Part shown: positions 29,101 to 39,528 of the stretch, piece after piece
Layout of the letters: each line of letters begins with the position of its first letter
Numbering within the stretch: the stretch's first letter is position 1
From: Liolophura sinensis
Taxonomy: Eukaryota > Mollusca > Polyplacophora > Chitonida > Chitonidae
NCBI RefSeq assembly: GCF_032854445.1
Contig: NC_088300.1
Location: 78,409,084 to 78,473,083 of the forward strand
Length of the DNA: 64,000 nucleotides
Direction of reading: 5' to 3'
Notes under the pieces: model-generated
Seen by the model: the letters and a program-made list of their open reading frames with translations, nothing else
What the model was told of the DNA's origin: nothing
Database searches by the model: none
Made by a program: the position numbers and the translations under genes

Positions 29101-32100
29101 ATAAATATGGGGATACAAAAGTGACTGTATTGGACATCCCACAAAAATACAACACATTATCTCAGTTCACAGAAAATTTGAGACTTGATTGGCCAATCCA
29201 CATTGGATAAATTACCGCATTCGCTGAACTGGCGAGGAACAGAGCCTCAAGAGTTGAACATGAACACTTTCTCTGTATGGAAATTTTATGTTCTGCAGTC
29301 ACGCATTCACGTGCCAGCAAACAGCAATGCTTGTCGACAATGTACCAGTCAACAACTTTCCCTGCCTTCATTTTCAAAAGAGTTCTCATATGATTCAACA
29401 GCTAACACCAACAACATGTGGAAAAACTTCTCGAACCATTGTTTTGAGACAATTTAATTGCATACCCTTGCAAATCGAATCATAAATGACTACCTAGCAG
29501 AACACAAAAGTAATTTCTTACACCTCAATACAGAGTGTACACATCTGCTACAACACAGACGAACATACAAAACATACAGATCTGCTATGGCACAGGGGTA
29601 CAATACAGAACGTACAGATCTGCTATGACACAGGGGTACATACAGAGTGTACACATCTGCTACAACACAGACGAACAAACAAAACGTACAGATCTGCTAT
29701 GACACAGGTGTACATACAGAGTGTACAGATCTGCTACTACACAGGGGTACATACAGAGTGTCCAGATCTGCTATTACACAGGGGTACATACAGAGTGTCC
29801 AGATCTACTATGAAACAGGGGTACAGTACAGAGTGTACAGATCTGCTATTACACAGGGGTACATACAGAGTGTCCAGGTCTGCTATTACACAGGGGTACA
29901 TACAGAGTGTCCAGATCTGCTACGACACAGAGGAACGTACAGAGTGTACAGAGCTGCTACGACACAGGTGTACATACAGAGTGTACAGATCTGCTACGAC
30001 ACAGAGGAACGTACAGAGTGTACAGATCTGCTATTACACAGGGGTACATACAGAGTGTACAGATCTGCTACGACACAGAGGAACGTACAGAGTGTACAGA
30101 TCTGCTACGACACAGAGGAACGTACAGAGTGTACAGATCTGCTATTACACAGGGGTACATATAGAGTGTACAGATCTGCTATTACACAGGGGTACATACA
30201 GAATGTCCAGATCTACTATGACACAGGAGTACATACAGAGTGTACACATCTGTTATGACACAATTGTACATACAGAGTGTACACATCTGCTACGACACAG
30301 AGGAACATACAAAGTGTACAGATCTGCTACGACACAGATGCACATACAGAGTGTACAGAGCTGCTACGACACAGGTGTACATACAGAGTGTGCACATCTG
30401 CTATAACACAATTGTACATACACAAAGTACAGATCTGCTACAACACAGATGAACATACAGAGTGTACAGAGCTGCTACGACACAGGCGTACATACAGAGT
30501 GTACAGATCTGCTATGACACAGATGCACATACAGAGTGTACAGAGCTGCTACGACACAGATGAACTTACAAAGTGTACAGATCTGCTACGACACAGATGC
30601 ACATACAGAGTGTACAGATCTGCTATGACACAGGTGTACATACAGAGTGTACAGATCTGCTATGACACGATTGTACATACAGAGTGTACAGATCTGCTAC
30701 GACACAGATGAACTTACAAAGTGTACAGATCTGCTACGACACAGATGCACATACAGAGTGTACAGATCTGCTATGACACAGGTGTACATACAGAGTGTAC
30801 AGATCTGCTATGACACAGATGTACATACAGGGTGTACAGAGCTGCTACGACACAGGTGTACATACAGAGTGTACACATCTGCTATGACACAATTGTACAT
30901 ACACAGTTTACAGATCTGCTACAACACAGATGAACATACAAAGTGTACAGATCTGCTACGACACAGATGCACATACAGAGTGTACAGATCTGCTATGACA
31001 CAGATGCACATACAGAGTGTACAGAGCTGCTACGACACAGGTGTACATACAGAGTGTACACATCTGCCGTGACACAATTGTACATACTGAGTGTACAGAT
31101 CTGCTATGACACAGATGCACATACAGAGTGTACAGATCTCCTACAACACAGACGAACATACAAAACATACAGATCTGCTGTGTCAAAGGTGCACAATACA
31201 GAGTGTACAAATCTGCCATGACACAGAGGAACTTACAAAGTGTACAGATCTGCTACGACATAGCTGTACATACAGAGTGTATATACCTGCTATGACACAG
31301 GTGGACACACAAAGTGTACAGGTCTGCTACGACACAGATGTACATACAGAGTGCACAGATCTGATACGACACAGGTGTACATACAGAGTATCTGTCACAA
31401 CACAGGTGTACATACAAAGTGCACACATCTGCTATGACACAATTGTACATACAGAGTGTACAGATCTGCTATGACACAGGTGTACATACAGAGTATCTGT
31501 TACAACACAGGTGTACATACAGAGTGTATAGATCTGCTATGACACAGATAAACATACAGAGTGTACACATCTGCTATGACACAGATGTACATACAGAGTG
31601 TACAGATCTGCTATGACACAATTGTACATACAGAGTGTACAGATCTGCTATGACACAGGTGTACATACAGAGTATCTGTTACAACACAGGTGTACATACA
31701 GAGTGCACACATCTGTTACGACACAGGTGTACATACAGAGTGTACAGGTCTGCTATGACACAATTGTACATACAGAGTGTACAGATCTGCTATGACACAG
31801 ATGTACATACAGAGTGTACAGATCTGCTATGACACAGATGTACATACAGAGTGTACAGATCTGCTATGACACAAGTGTACATGTACATACAGAGTGTACA
31901 CATCTGCTATGACACGATTGTACATCAGAGTGTACATATCTGCTATGACATAAGTGTACATACAGAGTGTACAGATCTGCTATGGCACAATTGTACATAC
32001 AGAGTGTAAAGAGCTACTATGACACAGGTGTACATACAGAGTGTACACATCTGCTATGACACAATTGTACATACTGAGTGTACAGATCTGCTACGACAAA

Positions 32101-33396
32101 GAGGAACATACAAAGTGTACAGATCTGCTACGACACAGATGAACATACAGAGTGTACAGAGCTGCTATGACACAGATGTACATACAGAGTGTACAGATCT
32201 GCTATGACACAGATGTACATACAAAGTGTACAGAGCTGCTACGACACAGATGCACATACAGAGTGTACACATCTGCTATGACACAAGTATACATACAGAG
32301 TGTACAGAGCTGCTATGACACAGTGGTACAATACAGAGTGTACAGATCTCCTACAACACAGACGAACATACAAAACATACAGATCTGCTATGACACAGGT
32401 GCAAAACACAGAGTGTACAAATCTGCCATGACACAGAGGAACATACAAAGCGTACAGATCTGCTACAACACAGATGAACATACAGAGTGTACATATCTGC
32501 TATGACAAAGGTGTACATACAGAGTATCTGTTACAACACAGGTGTACATACAGAGTGCACAGATCCGCTATGACACAGGTGTACATACAGAGTGTACAGA
32601 TCTGCTATGACACAATTGTACATACAGAGTGTATAGATCTACTATGAGACAGGTGTACATACAGAGTGTACAGATCTGCTATGACACAATTGTACATACA
32701 GAGTGTACAGATCTGCTATGACACAATTGTACATACAGAGTGTACAGATCTGCTATGACACGACTGTACATACAGGGTGTACAGATCTGCTATGACACGA
32801 TTGTACATACAGAGTGTACAGATCTGCTATGACACAGGTGTACATACAGAGTGTACACATCTGCTATGACACAGGTGTACATACAGAGTGTACAGATCTG
32901 CTACGACACAGAGGAACGTACAGAGTGTACAGATCTGCTATTACACAGGGGTACATACAGAGTTTACAGATCTGCTATTACACAGGGGTACATACAGAGT
33001 GTCCAGATCTACTATGAAACAGGAGTACATACAGAGTGTACAGATCTGCTATGACACAGAGGAACATACAAAGTGTACAGATCTGCTATGACACAGAGGA
33101 ACATACAAAGTGTACAGATCTGCTATGACACAATTGTACATACAGAGTGTACAGGATCTGCTATGACACAGGTGTACATACAGAGTATCTGTTAGAACAC
33201 AGGTGTACATACAGAGTGTACAGATCTGCTATGACACAAGTGTACATACAGAGTGTACAGATCTGCTATGACACAGATGTACATACAGAGTGTACAGATC
33301 TAGTATGACACAATTGTACATACAGACTGTAATTACAGAGAGCTAAAACGAGTACCTGTTTTCTTCATCCTGAGAATGTGCTCGACTCATCGCCAT
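13926..33396 (-). CDS. MARCHF5: MARCHF5-like RING-CH E3 ubiquitin ligase (partial, four exons)
   Basis: MARCHF5 (MITOL) is a multi-pass E3 ubiquitin ligase of the mitochondrial outer membrane and ER contacts that controls mitochondrial dynamics and protein turnover. Four minus-strand exons join in frame: 33396-33356, 28717-28512, 27481-27351, 14112-13926 (introns 4638, 1030 and 13238 bp), giving residues 1-188 of about 280 expected. The RING-CH finger shows C17, C20, C36, C38, H46, C49, C68 and C71 in C4HC3 order. Hydrophobic segments at about 101-121 and 141-161 match the first two membrane helices, and the loop with GHKEGL and MERADP is near-identical to vertebrate MARCH5. An in-frame TGA precedes the first ATG. 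The last two helices and C-terminus were not found in 1-13925 and presumably lie beyond the left edge. Family identity is very secure; the missing end is a window effect or an exon I failed to see. Confidence 0.95.
14113..17064. other. MARCHF5: MARCHF5 intron 3, repeat-poor left part
   Basis: No exon or array seen. Several TACATGTA palindromes (15463, 15511, 15820). Confidence 0.6.
17065..18215. repeat. 64/70-bp tandem array with two subfamilies
   Basis: The left part (to about 17805) alternates 64- and 70-bp units with CCAGAACCATTCATTTATTC, TACATCTTG and GTAATGTGTAGAGGGAGG. The right part has 56/64-bp units with CCATAATCATTCATTC, TTTCAAATCTTGTCAC and GTACTGTGTAGTGGAAAG. The two align to a common ancestor. 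The right part is far more homogeneous, suggesting more recent amplification. Confidence 0.9.
18305..18412. repeat. 35-bp tandem repeat, three copies
   Basis: Three copies of GTACAACTACATACACTGTA plus TCACGCACACTTTGA, mildly diverged. Confidence 0.8.
18709..19533. repeat. 76-bp minisatellite, about 11 copies
   Basis: The unit is ATTTAACACCATGGGGGCTA, TCATCACTGGAACATGGAGG, AGAATAAACAGGAACATTAC, then ATAATACATAACATAC. Unit starts at 18781 and 18857 show the 76-bp period; one copy near 19070 is shortened. It lies in MARCHF5 intron 3. Confidence 0.93.
19790..20250. repeat. 18-bp minisatellite CCTATCACACTCCCATGC
   Basis: About 25 copies of an 18-bp unit. All plus frames are open and give PITLPCLSHSHAY-type repeats, a by-product of unit length. 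Confidence 0.92.
21220..21910. repeat. Diverged tandem repeat, about 120-bp unit, interrupted by a SINE
   Basis: Three imperfect copies each contain ATATACAnnnGCTAAAA, AAGCTTnACCTT, GTGCATTTAnACACCA and CCTTAAACTA-like text (near 21270-21345, 21670-21740 and 21790-21860). The SINE at 21350 sits just after the first CCTTAAACTA, so it is younger than the duplication. Confidence 0.65.
21350..21616 (+). mobile_element. Full-length tRNA-derived SINE with target-site duplication
   Basis: The head GGGGCCTCCGTGGCTCAGTT carries an A-box-like TGGCTCAGTTGG and a B-box-like GAGTTCAAGTCC. The middle has GCTGGCTTCCTCTCCGGCCG, GGATGGTCGTGGGTTTCCCC and GCCCGGTTTCCACCCACC. The 3' end is AAATATTCTTGAGTA plus an AAATAAATAAATAAATT tail. 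The flanks TTAAACTACAAA (21338-21349) and TTAAACCACAAA (21617-21628) match at 11 of 12 bases. This is the reference copy for the window. It was not called a tRNA gene because the acceptor stem and anticodon arm do not form. Confidence 0.92.
21908..22364. repeat. 457-bp near-perfect inverted repeat (hairpin, MITE-like)
   Basis: Arms of about 205 bp (21908-22115 and 22157-22364) match at about 95% with roughly ten mismatches, around a loop of about 40 bp. Outer ends are AACTCACTTGACTTTAATAG and its complement; inner ends are GATCAGGGGC and GCCCCTGATC. It lies in MARCHF5 intron 3, so the pre-mRNA would contain a long double-stranded hairpin. No target-site duplication was seen. Confidence 0.93.
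22365..24779. other. MARCHF5: MARCHF5 intron 3, unique middle part
   Basis: No supported feature between the large palindrome and the truncated SINE. Confidence 0.55.
24791..24889 (-). mobile_element. SINE fragment, 5'-truncated, with perfect target-site duplication
   Basis: The reverse complement of the SINE 3' half: TTTATTTGATTGGTGTTTTA, CTCAAGAATATTTCA, GGCGGCCAGCATTATGGTGG. It is bounded by TCTACACAGTA at 24780-24790 and 24890-24900, an 11-bp direct repeat. Confidence 0.88.
25060..26097. repeat. 41-bp minisatellite, about 25 copies
   Basis: The unit is ACATGTACATATTCTACACC plus ATCCACAAAAGTACTACATAC. Variants (TGCATAC, CACAGATAC, TAATACATAC) recur in blocks, indicating duplication of multi-unit segments. 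The open frames through it are artefacts of stop-poor repeats. Confidence 0.94.
26208..26232. repeat. 25-bp perfect palindrome (12-bp arms, 1-nt centre)
   Basis: ACTAGAAGACCA, A, TGGTCTTCTAGT. A further ATTGGTCTTCT follows at about 26239. Confidence 0.85.
27351..27481 (-). CDS. MARCHF5: MARCHF5 coding exon 3 (first transmembrane helix)
   Basis: 131 bp. The acceptor reads TTGTTACAG/GACC and the donor CATGCAG/GTATAT. It encodes residues 83-126, with YVMDVVDRIIYKMCPF followed by the first membrane helix and YWTAVTYGAVTVMQ, a signature of the MARCH5 family. It ends on a codon boundary. Confidence 0.95.
27637..27735 (-). mobile_element. Diverged SINE 3' fragment
   Basis: TATGTATTTATTTGATAGGT, CTAAAGAATATCA and CATTATGGTGGGAGGAAACC match the reverse complement of the SINE tail and 3' half, with extra divergence. 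It lies between MARCHF5 exons 3 and 2. No duplication flanks were identified. Confidence 0.7.
28512..28717 (-). CDS. MARCHF5: MARCHF5 coding exon 2 (RING-CH domain)
   Basis: 206 bp. The acceptor reads TTCTGTGTTAG/GAGG and the donor TTAG/GTAAAT. It encodes residues 14-83, the whole RING-CH finger: SCWVC, PCRCRG, KWVHQCCLQRW and CPQCNTEYLIVFP. All eight zinc ligands are present, so the domain should be catalytically competent. The apparent upstream ATG in the same frame is intronic. Confidence 0.96.
29520..33332. repeat. 37-bp minisatellite, about 103 copies, in MARCHF5 intron 1
   Basis: The unit is GTACATACAGAGTGTACAGA plus TCTGCTATGACACAGAT. It fills about 82% of intron 1 and stops about 24 bp from the exon 1 donor. 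Subfamilies include a CTATTACACAGGGG type at both ends of the array (29.7-30.2 and 32.93-33.0 kb), an ACACAATTGTAC type, an ACGACACAGAGGAAC type and shortened AGTATCTGTTACAACACAGG units. The plus strand stays open over long stretches in every frame (up to 235 codons) because the unit rarely makes a stop. It is not a gene. Confidence 0.96.
33356..33396 (-). CDS. MARCHF5: MARCHF5 coding exon 1
   Basis: It encodes 13 residues plus two bases (M-A-M-S-R-A-H-S-Q-D-E-E-N, then AG). The ATG at 33396-33394 is followed by G, and there is an in-frame TGA upstream. A second ATG lies two codons later. The donor reads AACAG/GTACT; phase 2 fits exon 2 exactly. Human MARCH5 also has a very short N-terminal exon before the RING. 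The minisatellite of intron 1 ends about 24 bp past the donor. A possible 5' UTR acceptor (ATTTCTATACAG) lies near 33470. Confidence 0.82.
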
Positions 33397-35139
33397 GATG
33401 AACTGGCTATTTACACCAACTGGTGATCAGAACAAACAGCTCCAGAGCACCATCCACATCCAGATCCACTGCTGTATAGAAATATTAAGACTCTTGCTGC
33501 AGGTGATCCTCAGGAAAAAATACAAAGGCTGTGATTTTAGTCACTCTTGTCAAAATCTTATTAACTTAATTTCTCATACCAGGGCATAGTATAAATATTT
33601 CACCAAAATTGTACTACTTAAACTGTGGCATAAATAGCTATCATTACAGACATACAAAATGTACTTCAGTTAGATCATTACCTGTGCTGAGGTAAAGAAT
33701 GCCAGAAAACCATCATTCTCAGTCATATGTCAACCAGAGATAGGAATAGATATTTAAATATTGAAAATCTGTTTTACCCTTGTGATCTCTGTCAGCAAGA
33801 TGCACAGTTTTGCCACCATCATGTGTTTTTCAATTCAGATTTTTGTCTCGATCATTAATAAATCTGATTGGTGTTGAGTGCCATAACCAAGAATAGTTTA
33901 GTGTTATGGGTGGATGAGGCCCAGTGCCCAGAGTAAACCAGTCATTTACAAGCCACCAGACAAACCTGCCATAAAGCTGCTATAAAGCTGTTGTGAGAAC
34001 TATACTCTGTTGGATTTCTATTACAGAATTGTGTGCAGTGATGGGAAGGCAAGATGTTACAACATGGATTTGATCATCTAGAGAAAAGTTGAGTGGTTAT
34101 TCACGCTTCAATATGTTTCTCAACACTGTCATCACAAGTCTCTGACTAGAGATTGAGCAGCCATGGTTATGATGTATCCAAATATTTCTCAACCCACAAG
34201 ACAGTCAGACTATGTAAATTGTAAGTTTTGAAACTGTGCCACTCGTAGAACATTTAACATTGGGTAAGGTCTAGATGACAGTCAAAAAGACGTATGGGAA
34301 TAGAGCCATTCGCCAAGCATGTCATCGGAATAAAAATATGAGCCAAAACTTATGTGCCAAGGTCAGAAGTCTAGTGAATTACATTTCCCGGTCTTATGGA
34401 TAATTTTTATCCAATTCTGTGGCGTAAATGAGTGGTAATTCCATGATCTCTAACTTTTGTGCCCAACTCACAAATGTGACAATGCCGTCATTTGACAAGT
34501 GTAGCTTTTGTTTTCATGCACAATGCATGCACACATGTTACTGACCTTTCGTTCCACAGCAAATCAAATCTGTCAAATAGACAATTTCTTGTCAACTTGA
34601 AAACATCTGACACTACATACTTCTACTTCACTCTAAAATAAGCTTTCAAAACAACATTGCTGTCCACCTTTGCATGATGAGTTGGTCTACACAATGGAAT
34701 ACTTAAAGACAGTTGTGACATATTGTTAGATGATGTCAGTTTCTCAGCATGACTGAAGTGCCATTTCAAACGGGTAGACATGGTTTCTCTTGACAAGAAA
34801 CTCAAAACTAATCTTAGTTTTGAGTGTGGCTGAGATTTTTGGAGGAAATATCCGATAAAGGACAGTCGATTGTTGCAAAAGGTGCATACATGTAAATGTC
34901 TTAGCTTGCGGATAGAGCATGTACTATTAAAGTGGATTTGGATATTAAGTATCGTGTTTGCAGCGAGCTTTGCCAATAGGATAACTAAATACAAATACAA
35001 TCTGATAATATGGTGCACACACAGTCTGTCTAAGGATGGCAGCAGACTCCGCGTATCAGTAAATGTAAGCCACCCTTAGGCCGGTTTTTCGGGCAAAGCC
35101 AGTCGAATCAGAATTACATATTTACAACTAAGAAAGGGG
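33397..35139. other. MARCHF5 5' flank
   Basis: Probably holds the MARCHF5 5' UTR and promoter. A pyrimidine-tract acceptor (near 33470, minus) suggests a non-coding upstream exon. A 131-codon minus open frame at 34623-35018 has no recognisable family and is left uncalled. Confidence 0.4.
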
Positions 35140-35319
35140 TCAATGACTAACAATGTACAGTAACCTCAGATTTACAGCACACCCTGCACTTGCTAAAAAG
35201 ATGAAAGCTAGTGCGTAGGAGAGTAGCAGGATGTCATTCTGATGAGATTCTCTTGCAAACTTCTTCATGACAAACTGTCGTTGTTGTTGTTTAGCTGTGA
35301 CATTCTGAACTAACATCAT
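35140..35319 (-). CDS. Candidate 59-aa single-pass membrane micropeptide (unrecognised)
   Basis: The minus-strand ORF opens ATGATG at 35319, ends TGA at 35142-35140 and encodes 59 residues. It has a basic, glutamine-rich N-terminus (TAKQQQRQFVMKKFARE) followed by a clear hydrophobic segment (ILLLSYALAFIFLASAG, about 30-46) and a short tail, so it would be a type of tail-anchored or signal-anchored peptide. The codons look unusually protein-like for this AT-rich interval. The start is preceded by an acceptor-like TTCTATAG, and about 130 bp further upstream there is a donor-like GTGTCAG/GTATTT, so this could be the second exon of a small gene. It lies 1.7 kb upstream of MARCHF5 on the same strand and could instead be a leader ORF of that transcript. 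I recognise no family; chance is still possible. Confidence 0.35.
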   Translation of the reverse strand: MMLVQNVTAKQQQRQFVMKKFARESHQNDILLLSYALAFIFLASAGCAVNLRLLYIVSH

Positions 35320-35839
35320 CGTCTATAGAATACCCTATTCTCCAATTGTTCGCTCTCACATGTAGCAATAATGTCCAAACATTTTCTTTAACTTCTGCTG
35401 TACTAACGTAGCTTGGATAAGTGAAAGTGAAAATGATAAAACAGATTTAATTAAAATGCCGAGAAATAAATACCTGACACCGGATGCGATACACTCTTCA
35501 GCGTGGAGGTCGATTTAGTCTTATAAGATTTTGGCCACTTGGTGTCTTGACGCAAACAGCCGCATTGGGGAGAAAACCAACACTGTACTGGTAGTTTAAC
35601 TCACAATACAGTACAAAAAAGGCTTAGACCATAGAGTAAAACCAAAGCAACGACGACAGTGTGATAATAAAAAACAATGGCAAATAGTCACGCGCAATCA
35701 ATGAAGCATGGCCTCCTGTCACTTTACCTCAGTTAGGGTTATATTCTAACTCTTCATGTAAATGTCTGAATAAAATACATGTAGACCTAGCAGCAATTTC
35801 CACGCACCCAGCACCTGGTTTAAGCAACATAGGCAAAAA

Positions 35840-35863
35840 AATAATAATAATAATAATAATAAT
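35840..35863. repeat. (AAT)8 microsatellite
   Basis: Uninterrupted ATA/AAT trinucleotide run after a short A tract. Confidence 0.9.
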
Positions 35864-36067
35864 CCGGGTGTGTTATTTGTAATATATTAGACGTCACTAG
35901 TCTAGAATTAATCAGAAAGCTGTATTGTCATCATATTTAATATGCAAACTAAATTAAAACAATGCCTCGAGGCAGATAGGCCTCGGGGATGCTCAGTCCA
36001 CCAGCAGATTCCTGGTTTAGGCCCTATGTAGCTCTAGTTGCAATATATGTAACTCATTTATCTATCG

Positions 36068-36250
36068 AGTAACACAGTGGCAACGCGACAGCCTTCCTAA
36101 AATGTCGACTTTCTGATTGAAGACACTTATGAATTTTTCTTTACCCTAGCTCAGAACAATGGCTTATTTTTGAAGATATTTAGCCTACGCATAAATATCC
36201 TCGATCATAAAGTCGACAATTTAGGAACGCTTTCGCGTCACTAACACAGC
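36068..36250. repeat. Imperfect inverted repeat, MITE-like
   Basis: AACGCGACAGCCTTCCTAAA, ATGTCGACTTTCTGATTGAA is mirrored by CTTTATGATCGAGGA..., i.e. GATCATAAAGTCGACAATTT, AGGAACGCTTTCGCGTC at 36203-36243. The arms are about 50-60 bp, moderately diverged. Confidence 0.6.
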
Positions 36251-36400
36251 GGGGTAGTGTTAGTGAAGATGTAGGGCTGTCTAGAGCTAGTTTAGTAATA
36301 TCGTACGATATAATCATAAAGACTTACAGTTATACAGATTAAAACCAGAGCAGCGACGACAGTGTGGTGCTTGGCAAATAGTCACACGTAACTGGTGAAT

Positions 36401-39123
36401 TTGTGGGAATCACATGGATTATGTTCCAGCGCGTACAAAGGTCTATTTCTTCCACTTTCACTTTTATTATAATTTATTTCCTTGTAAACTCCATAATAAA
36501 TGATGTTCGTTCACAAGTAATAGATTGCTATTGTTTTTCGACATAGGCTTATTTGCTAGTGAGAATATCTAACAACCCTAATTGGAATTTAGGAGCTTTC
36601 ATGGGAGCTGGCCGTACGTCCAAGCATGGCCAAGGTGCTGGCTCTTAACTCGCGAAGTCACCCGTCTAGATGGGCCTAGGTGGGTTCAATTCCATCCGGA
36701 CCTGCAAACTTTGGACTTACATGACGTTCTCTCGAGGCATCTTCAACTGCATTTCTCCAAATGACCGAATATTCGCCATTAATTTGTCAACGATTGGTGG
36801 TTTTAAACGGGTATGGCGTTCAACAACTACTTCTGTATCAAATAAAATATAATTTCACTTGTTCACTTTACCTTTTTATTACTTGTATAGTTATGGTGTC
36901 ACACGTGTACCTGCTGTAAACGTTCCATTCTTCTTGCTTCTAGTAAAAATGTTAATAAAATTTTCATAAAATTACAGATGCTGTAATCAGTAGTTCATGT
37001 GGTTATTGACGGTATTAATTCGTGTCACAGCCTGTGTTGACGAAATCTACATGTGTAGTCCGAGATTAAGTAAAACTATGCATGTGATGATGGAATTATA
37101 TTTGCTATGTCATATGTTAATAAGTGGCAAGCTTAAGTAAAGTCATAGGCTATAAATAGTACTTCAAAATGTAAGGTTCATATATCAGGAGCCAGGTTAT
37201 GTCCGGTCTAAAGCCTAATCAATTAACGTTGTGTTTTTAAATGAAAACTTGTTTTCCTGATCCTTTTTGAACTTCGATGAGAATAATAAAAAGAACATAA
37301 AAAAACAATGCATGCAGGCACACCCGAAATCTATTTGTATAAAAAAAGTTTTGACAATACAAGTAAACACAAAAACGCCTGGTAAATTCAGTGAACACGT
37401 AGTATCAGTCTGGTTAAGAACTGCAAACTGGTTTCAAATCTGTTCAGGTGTATTTTTCATTATTTTTTTTTCTGTATTGAGCCAAAATGCATGGTGAACA
37501 CTGAGTGTTGCACGGCTGAAGTTCAAATCCACGTGAAGCCTGTGTTGTCGAAAGTCACATGACTTAGTGCGTGGATGAGGTCAGAAGATAGAGAGAGAAA
37601 TTAAGGGATCAATCATGGAGTATACACAACTGCAGGAAAAACTGGTATAGCGGATAAATGAAATGCTGTCTTGCGAGAATGGTATATAGTATACCACGAA
37701 TGTATAGAGATTTCCTATATTGTGGGAGCTTAACTGTGCGACACGACCTCAAATCTTGGAAAATGTAGACACTACAAAGCCACCCAACACGTGTATAGGC
37801 TATAGATTCAAATCTATCAGATAATACTTTTTAACCTGACAGATGTATAGAAACTCAAGAAAGCCTTTAATTTTGCTACAGTAAAATATAGTTTAAATTA
37901 TTGACAGCTTCACCGCTATATACACCCATTGCCGCTGTGACGAAGAAGTGGAAAGATAACGGTTTTCTACAGCTAAGGCCATATGTCTACGATTTACCCA
38001 AAGAAGCGTATAACGTGTGTGTAGGTATGTGTGTATACATATCAGGTATATACATGTATATGATATGACATAGGTTCAATGTTTCGCGACGATGCCATCT
38101 GATGATGGATCTTGTGCGGTAGACTGGAGTGGGTGTATAGGCCTCTACTATGCGTCTGATCATCATACCATTCAGAAAAGACACGAAGTTCTGTTTTATC
38201 GACCGTCTATCGAACATGCAATCCCATGGCATGCATGTACACATGGTCCGTTCATTCACTTAATGCCCTTGGCTCCTCTTACTATAGAAACCAGCACTGA
38301 TCTTATGAAATATTCATCTCAAGAGCCCCCCCATCCCAGCAGCCATACACCTAAGGCTGGGGGCGGAATTTTATATAGCTATACCTGTATACACGCTATA
38401 GAATACAATCCTGAGGAATTAAAGTGAAAGAAAGCTCATCAGATAGTCAGCAGGCTGAAAACGACTTGTAAAAAAAAAAGTATGCATATATAAATATATA
38501 CATATTTTTTTAAGAGAGTTAAATTCATTCAATTCTCTAAATTTGATAATAAAGACATCTTTAATGTTACAATTCAGAGATCAGATTTCAATTAATTCAA
38601 TGGAAAAAAGACCTAAAAAATTAGTAAACCCATTTTTAGAGACAGTTTTCAATGGCCTTACTCCTGTTGCCCACTTCATTTTTCTGCGCTCTTACAGAAC
38701 ACGCACGTGTATGTATATAGATATTAAGCTAAATTTCGTCGTTCGTTTTAACCCAGCACCCTATTTCACAACGTGAATGCATATGTGTCTGAGCATATAT
38801 GTTTACTAGCGATAGGCAAAATACATTTCCTCTCCCTTTTAAACTTCGACACAGGTACATTAGTGTAGCGGAATTACTTACCACCTATATATGTACAAAC
38901 ACAACTATAGACTATATTGTACCCTCATAAACACATAATTATACATACTGTATATACATATATATTCTCTTTAGCTCGAAACGACATCAAGGCGAAATAC
39001 AGAGATTATATAGGAGTAAATTTATACTCATCTAGTTTAGCCGACATACTGGATGGATACAAAGAAATCATTCAGTTGGATTACATCTATCTTTTCCTTA
39101 TGCTAAAATACTGAGACACCTTG
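36401..39123. other. Intergenic stretch between MARCHF5 and CPEB
   Basis: No supported gene or array seen; the short open frames present are not protein-like. Confidence 0.5.
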
Positions 39124-39172
39124 CATTTATTTATTTATTTGATTCGTGTTTCACGCCGAACTCAAGAATATT
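39124..39172 (-). mobile_element. Very short SINE 3' fragment
   Basis: TTTATTTATTTATTTGATTC, GTGTTTCACGCCGAACTCAA, GAATATTA matches the reverse complement of the SINE 3' end. A flanking CACCTTG repeat on both sides may be a short target duplication. Confidence 0.7.
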
Positions 39173-39528
39173 AGGCACCTTGTATGCCATACTAACTGTA
39201 AATACATGTATTAATGTGTAATCATTACACACGGCCGACATCATGGCGATGCATGTAGTCACACACCTTATCGATTATCCAGATTACGTCATTGTCTCCA
39301 TAAAAGTATTTCGTTTGCAGTATATATGTATATGTAATGTAGATTATCGTGTTTTCGCTTAAAAAAAAATTCATACGCGATTAAAAATCGAGACATACAT
39401 GCTGTATTTATAATGACAAGTATTTACGATGTCATGAAGACAAATGCCTTGAAATCGTCCTGTCACATTACCAGATTATAAATGCCATGTTATAAACTAT
39501 ATATATGTTCCAACTGGAGTTTCAAATT

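Larger units (their letters stand above)
35631..36400. repeat. Pair of dispersed direct repeats, about 60 bp each
   Basis: AAAACCAAAGCAACGACGAC...TGGCAAATAGTCACGCG (about 35640-35700) and AAAACCAGAGCAGCGACGAC...TGGCAAATAGTCACACG (about 36343-36390) are clearly related and in the same orientation. Confidence 0.6.

Noticed and set aside
29647-31474. Long plus-strand open frames with CYDT, TECTDLL and YRVYRSA repeats
   Set aside because: They are the three frames of the 37-bp minisatellite; all frames are open because the unit rarely forms a stop, and the array lies in a MARCHF5 intron on the opposite strand.
33850-33990. Possible further SINE relic (AAATCTGATTGGTGTTGAGT)
   Set aside because: Only a short tail-like stretch resembles the SINE, and the following sequence does not match its middle region.
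34623-35018. 131-codon minus-strand open frame
   Set aside because: No family resemblance and AT-driven composition; it lies in the 5' flank of MARCHF5.
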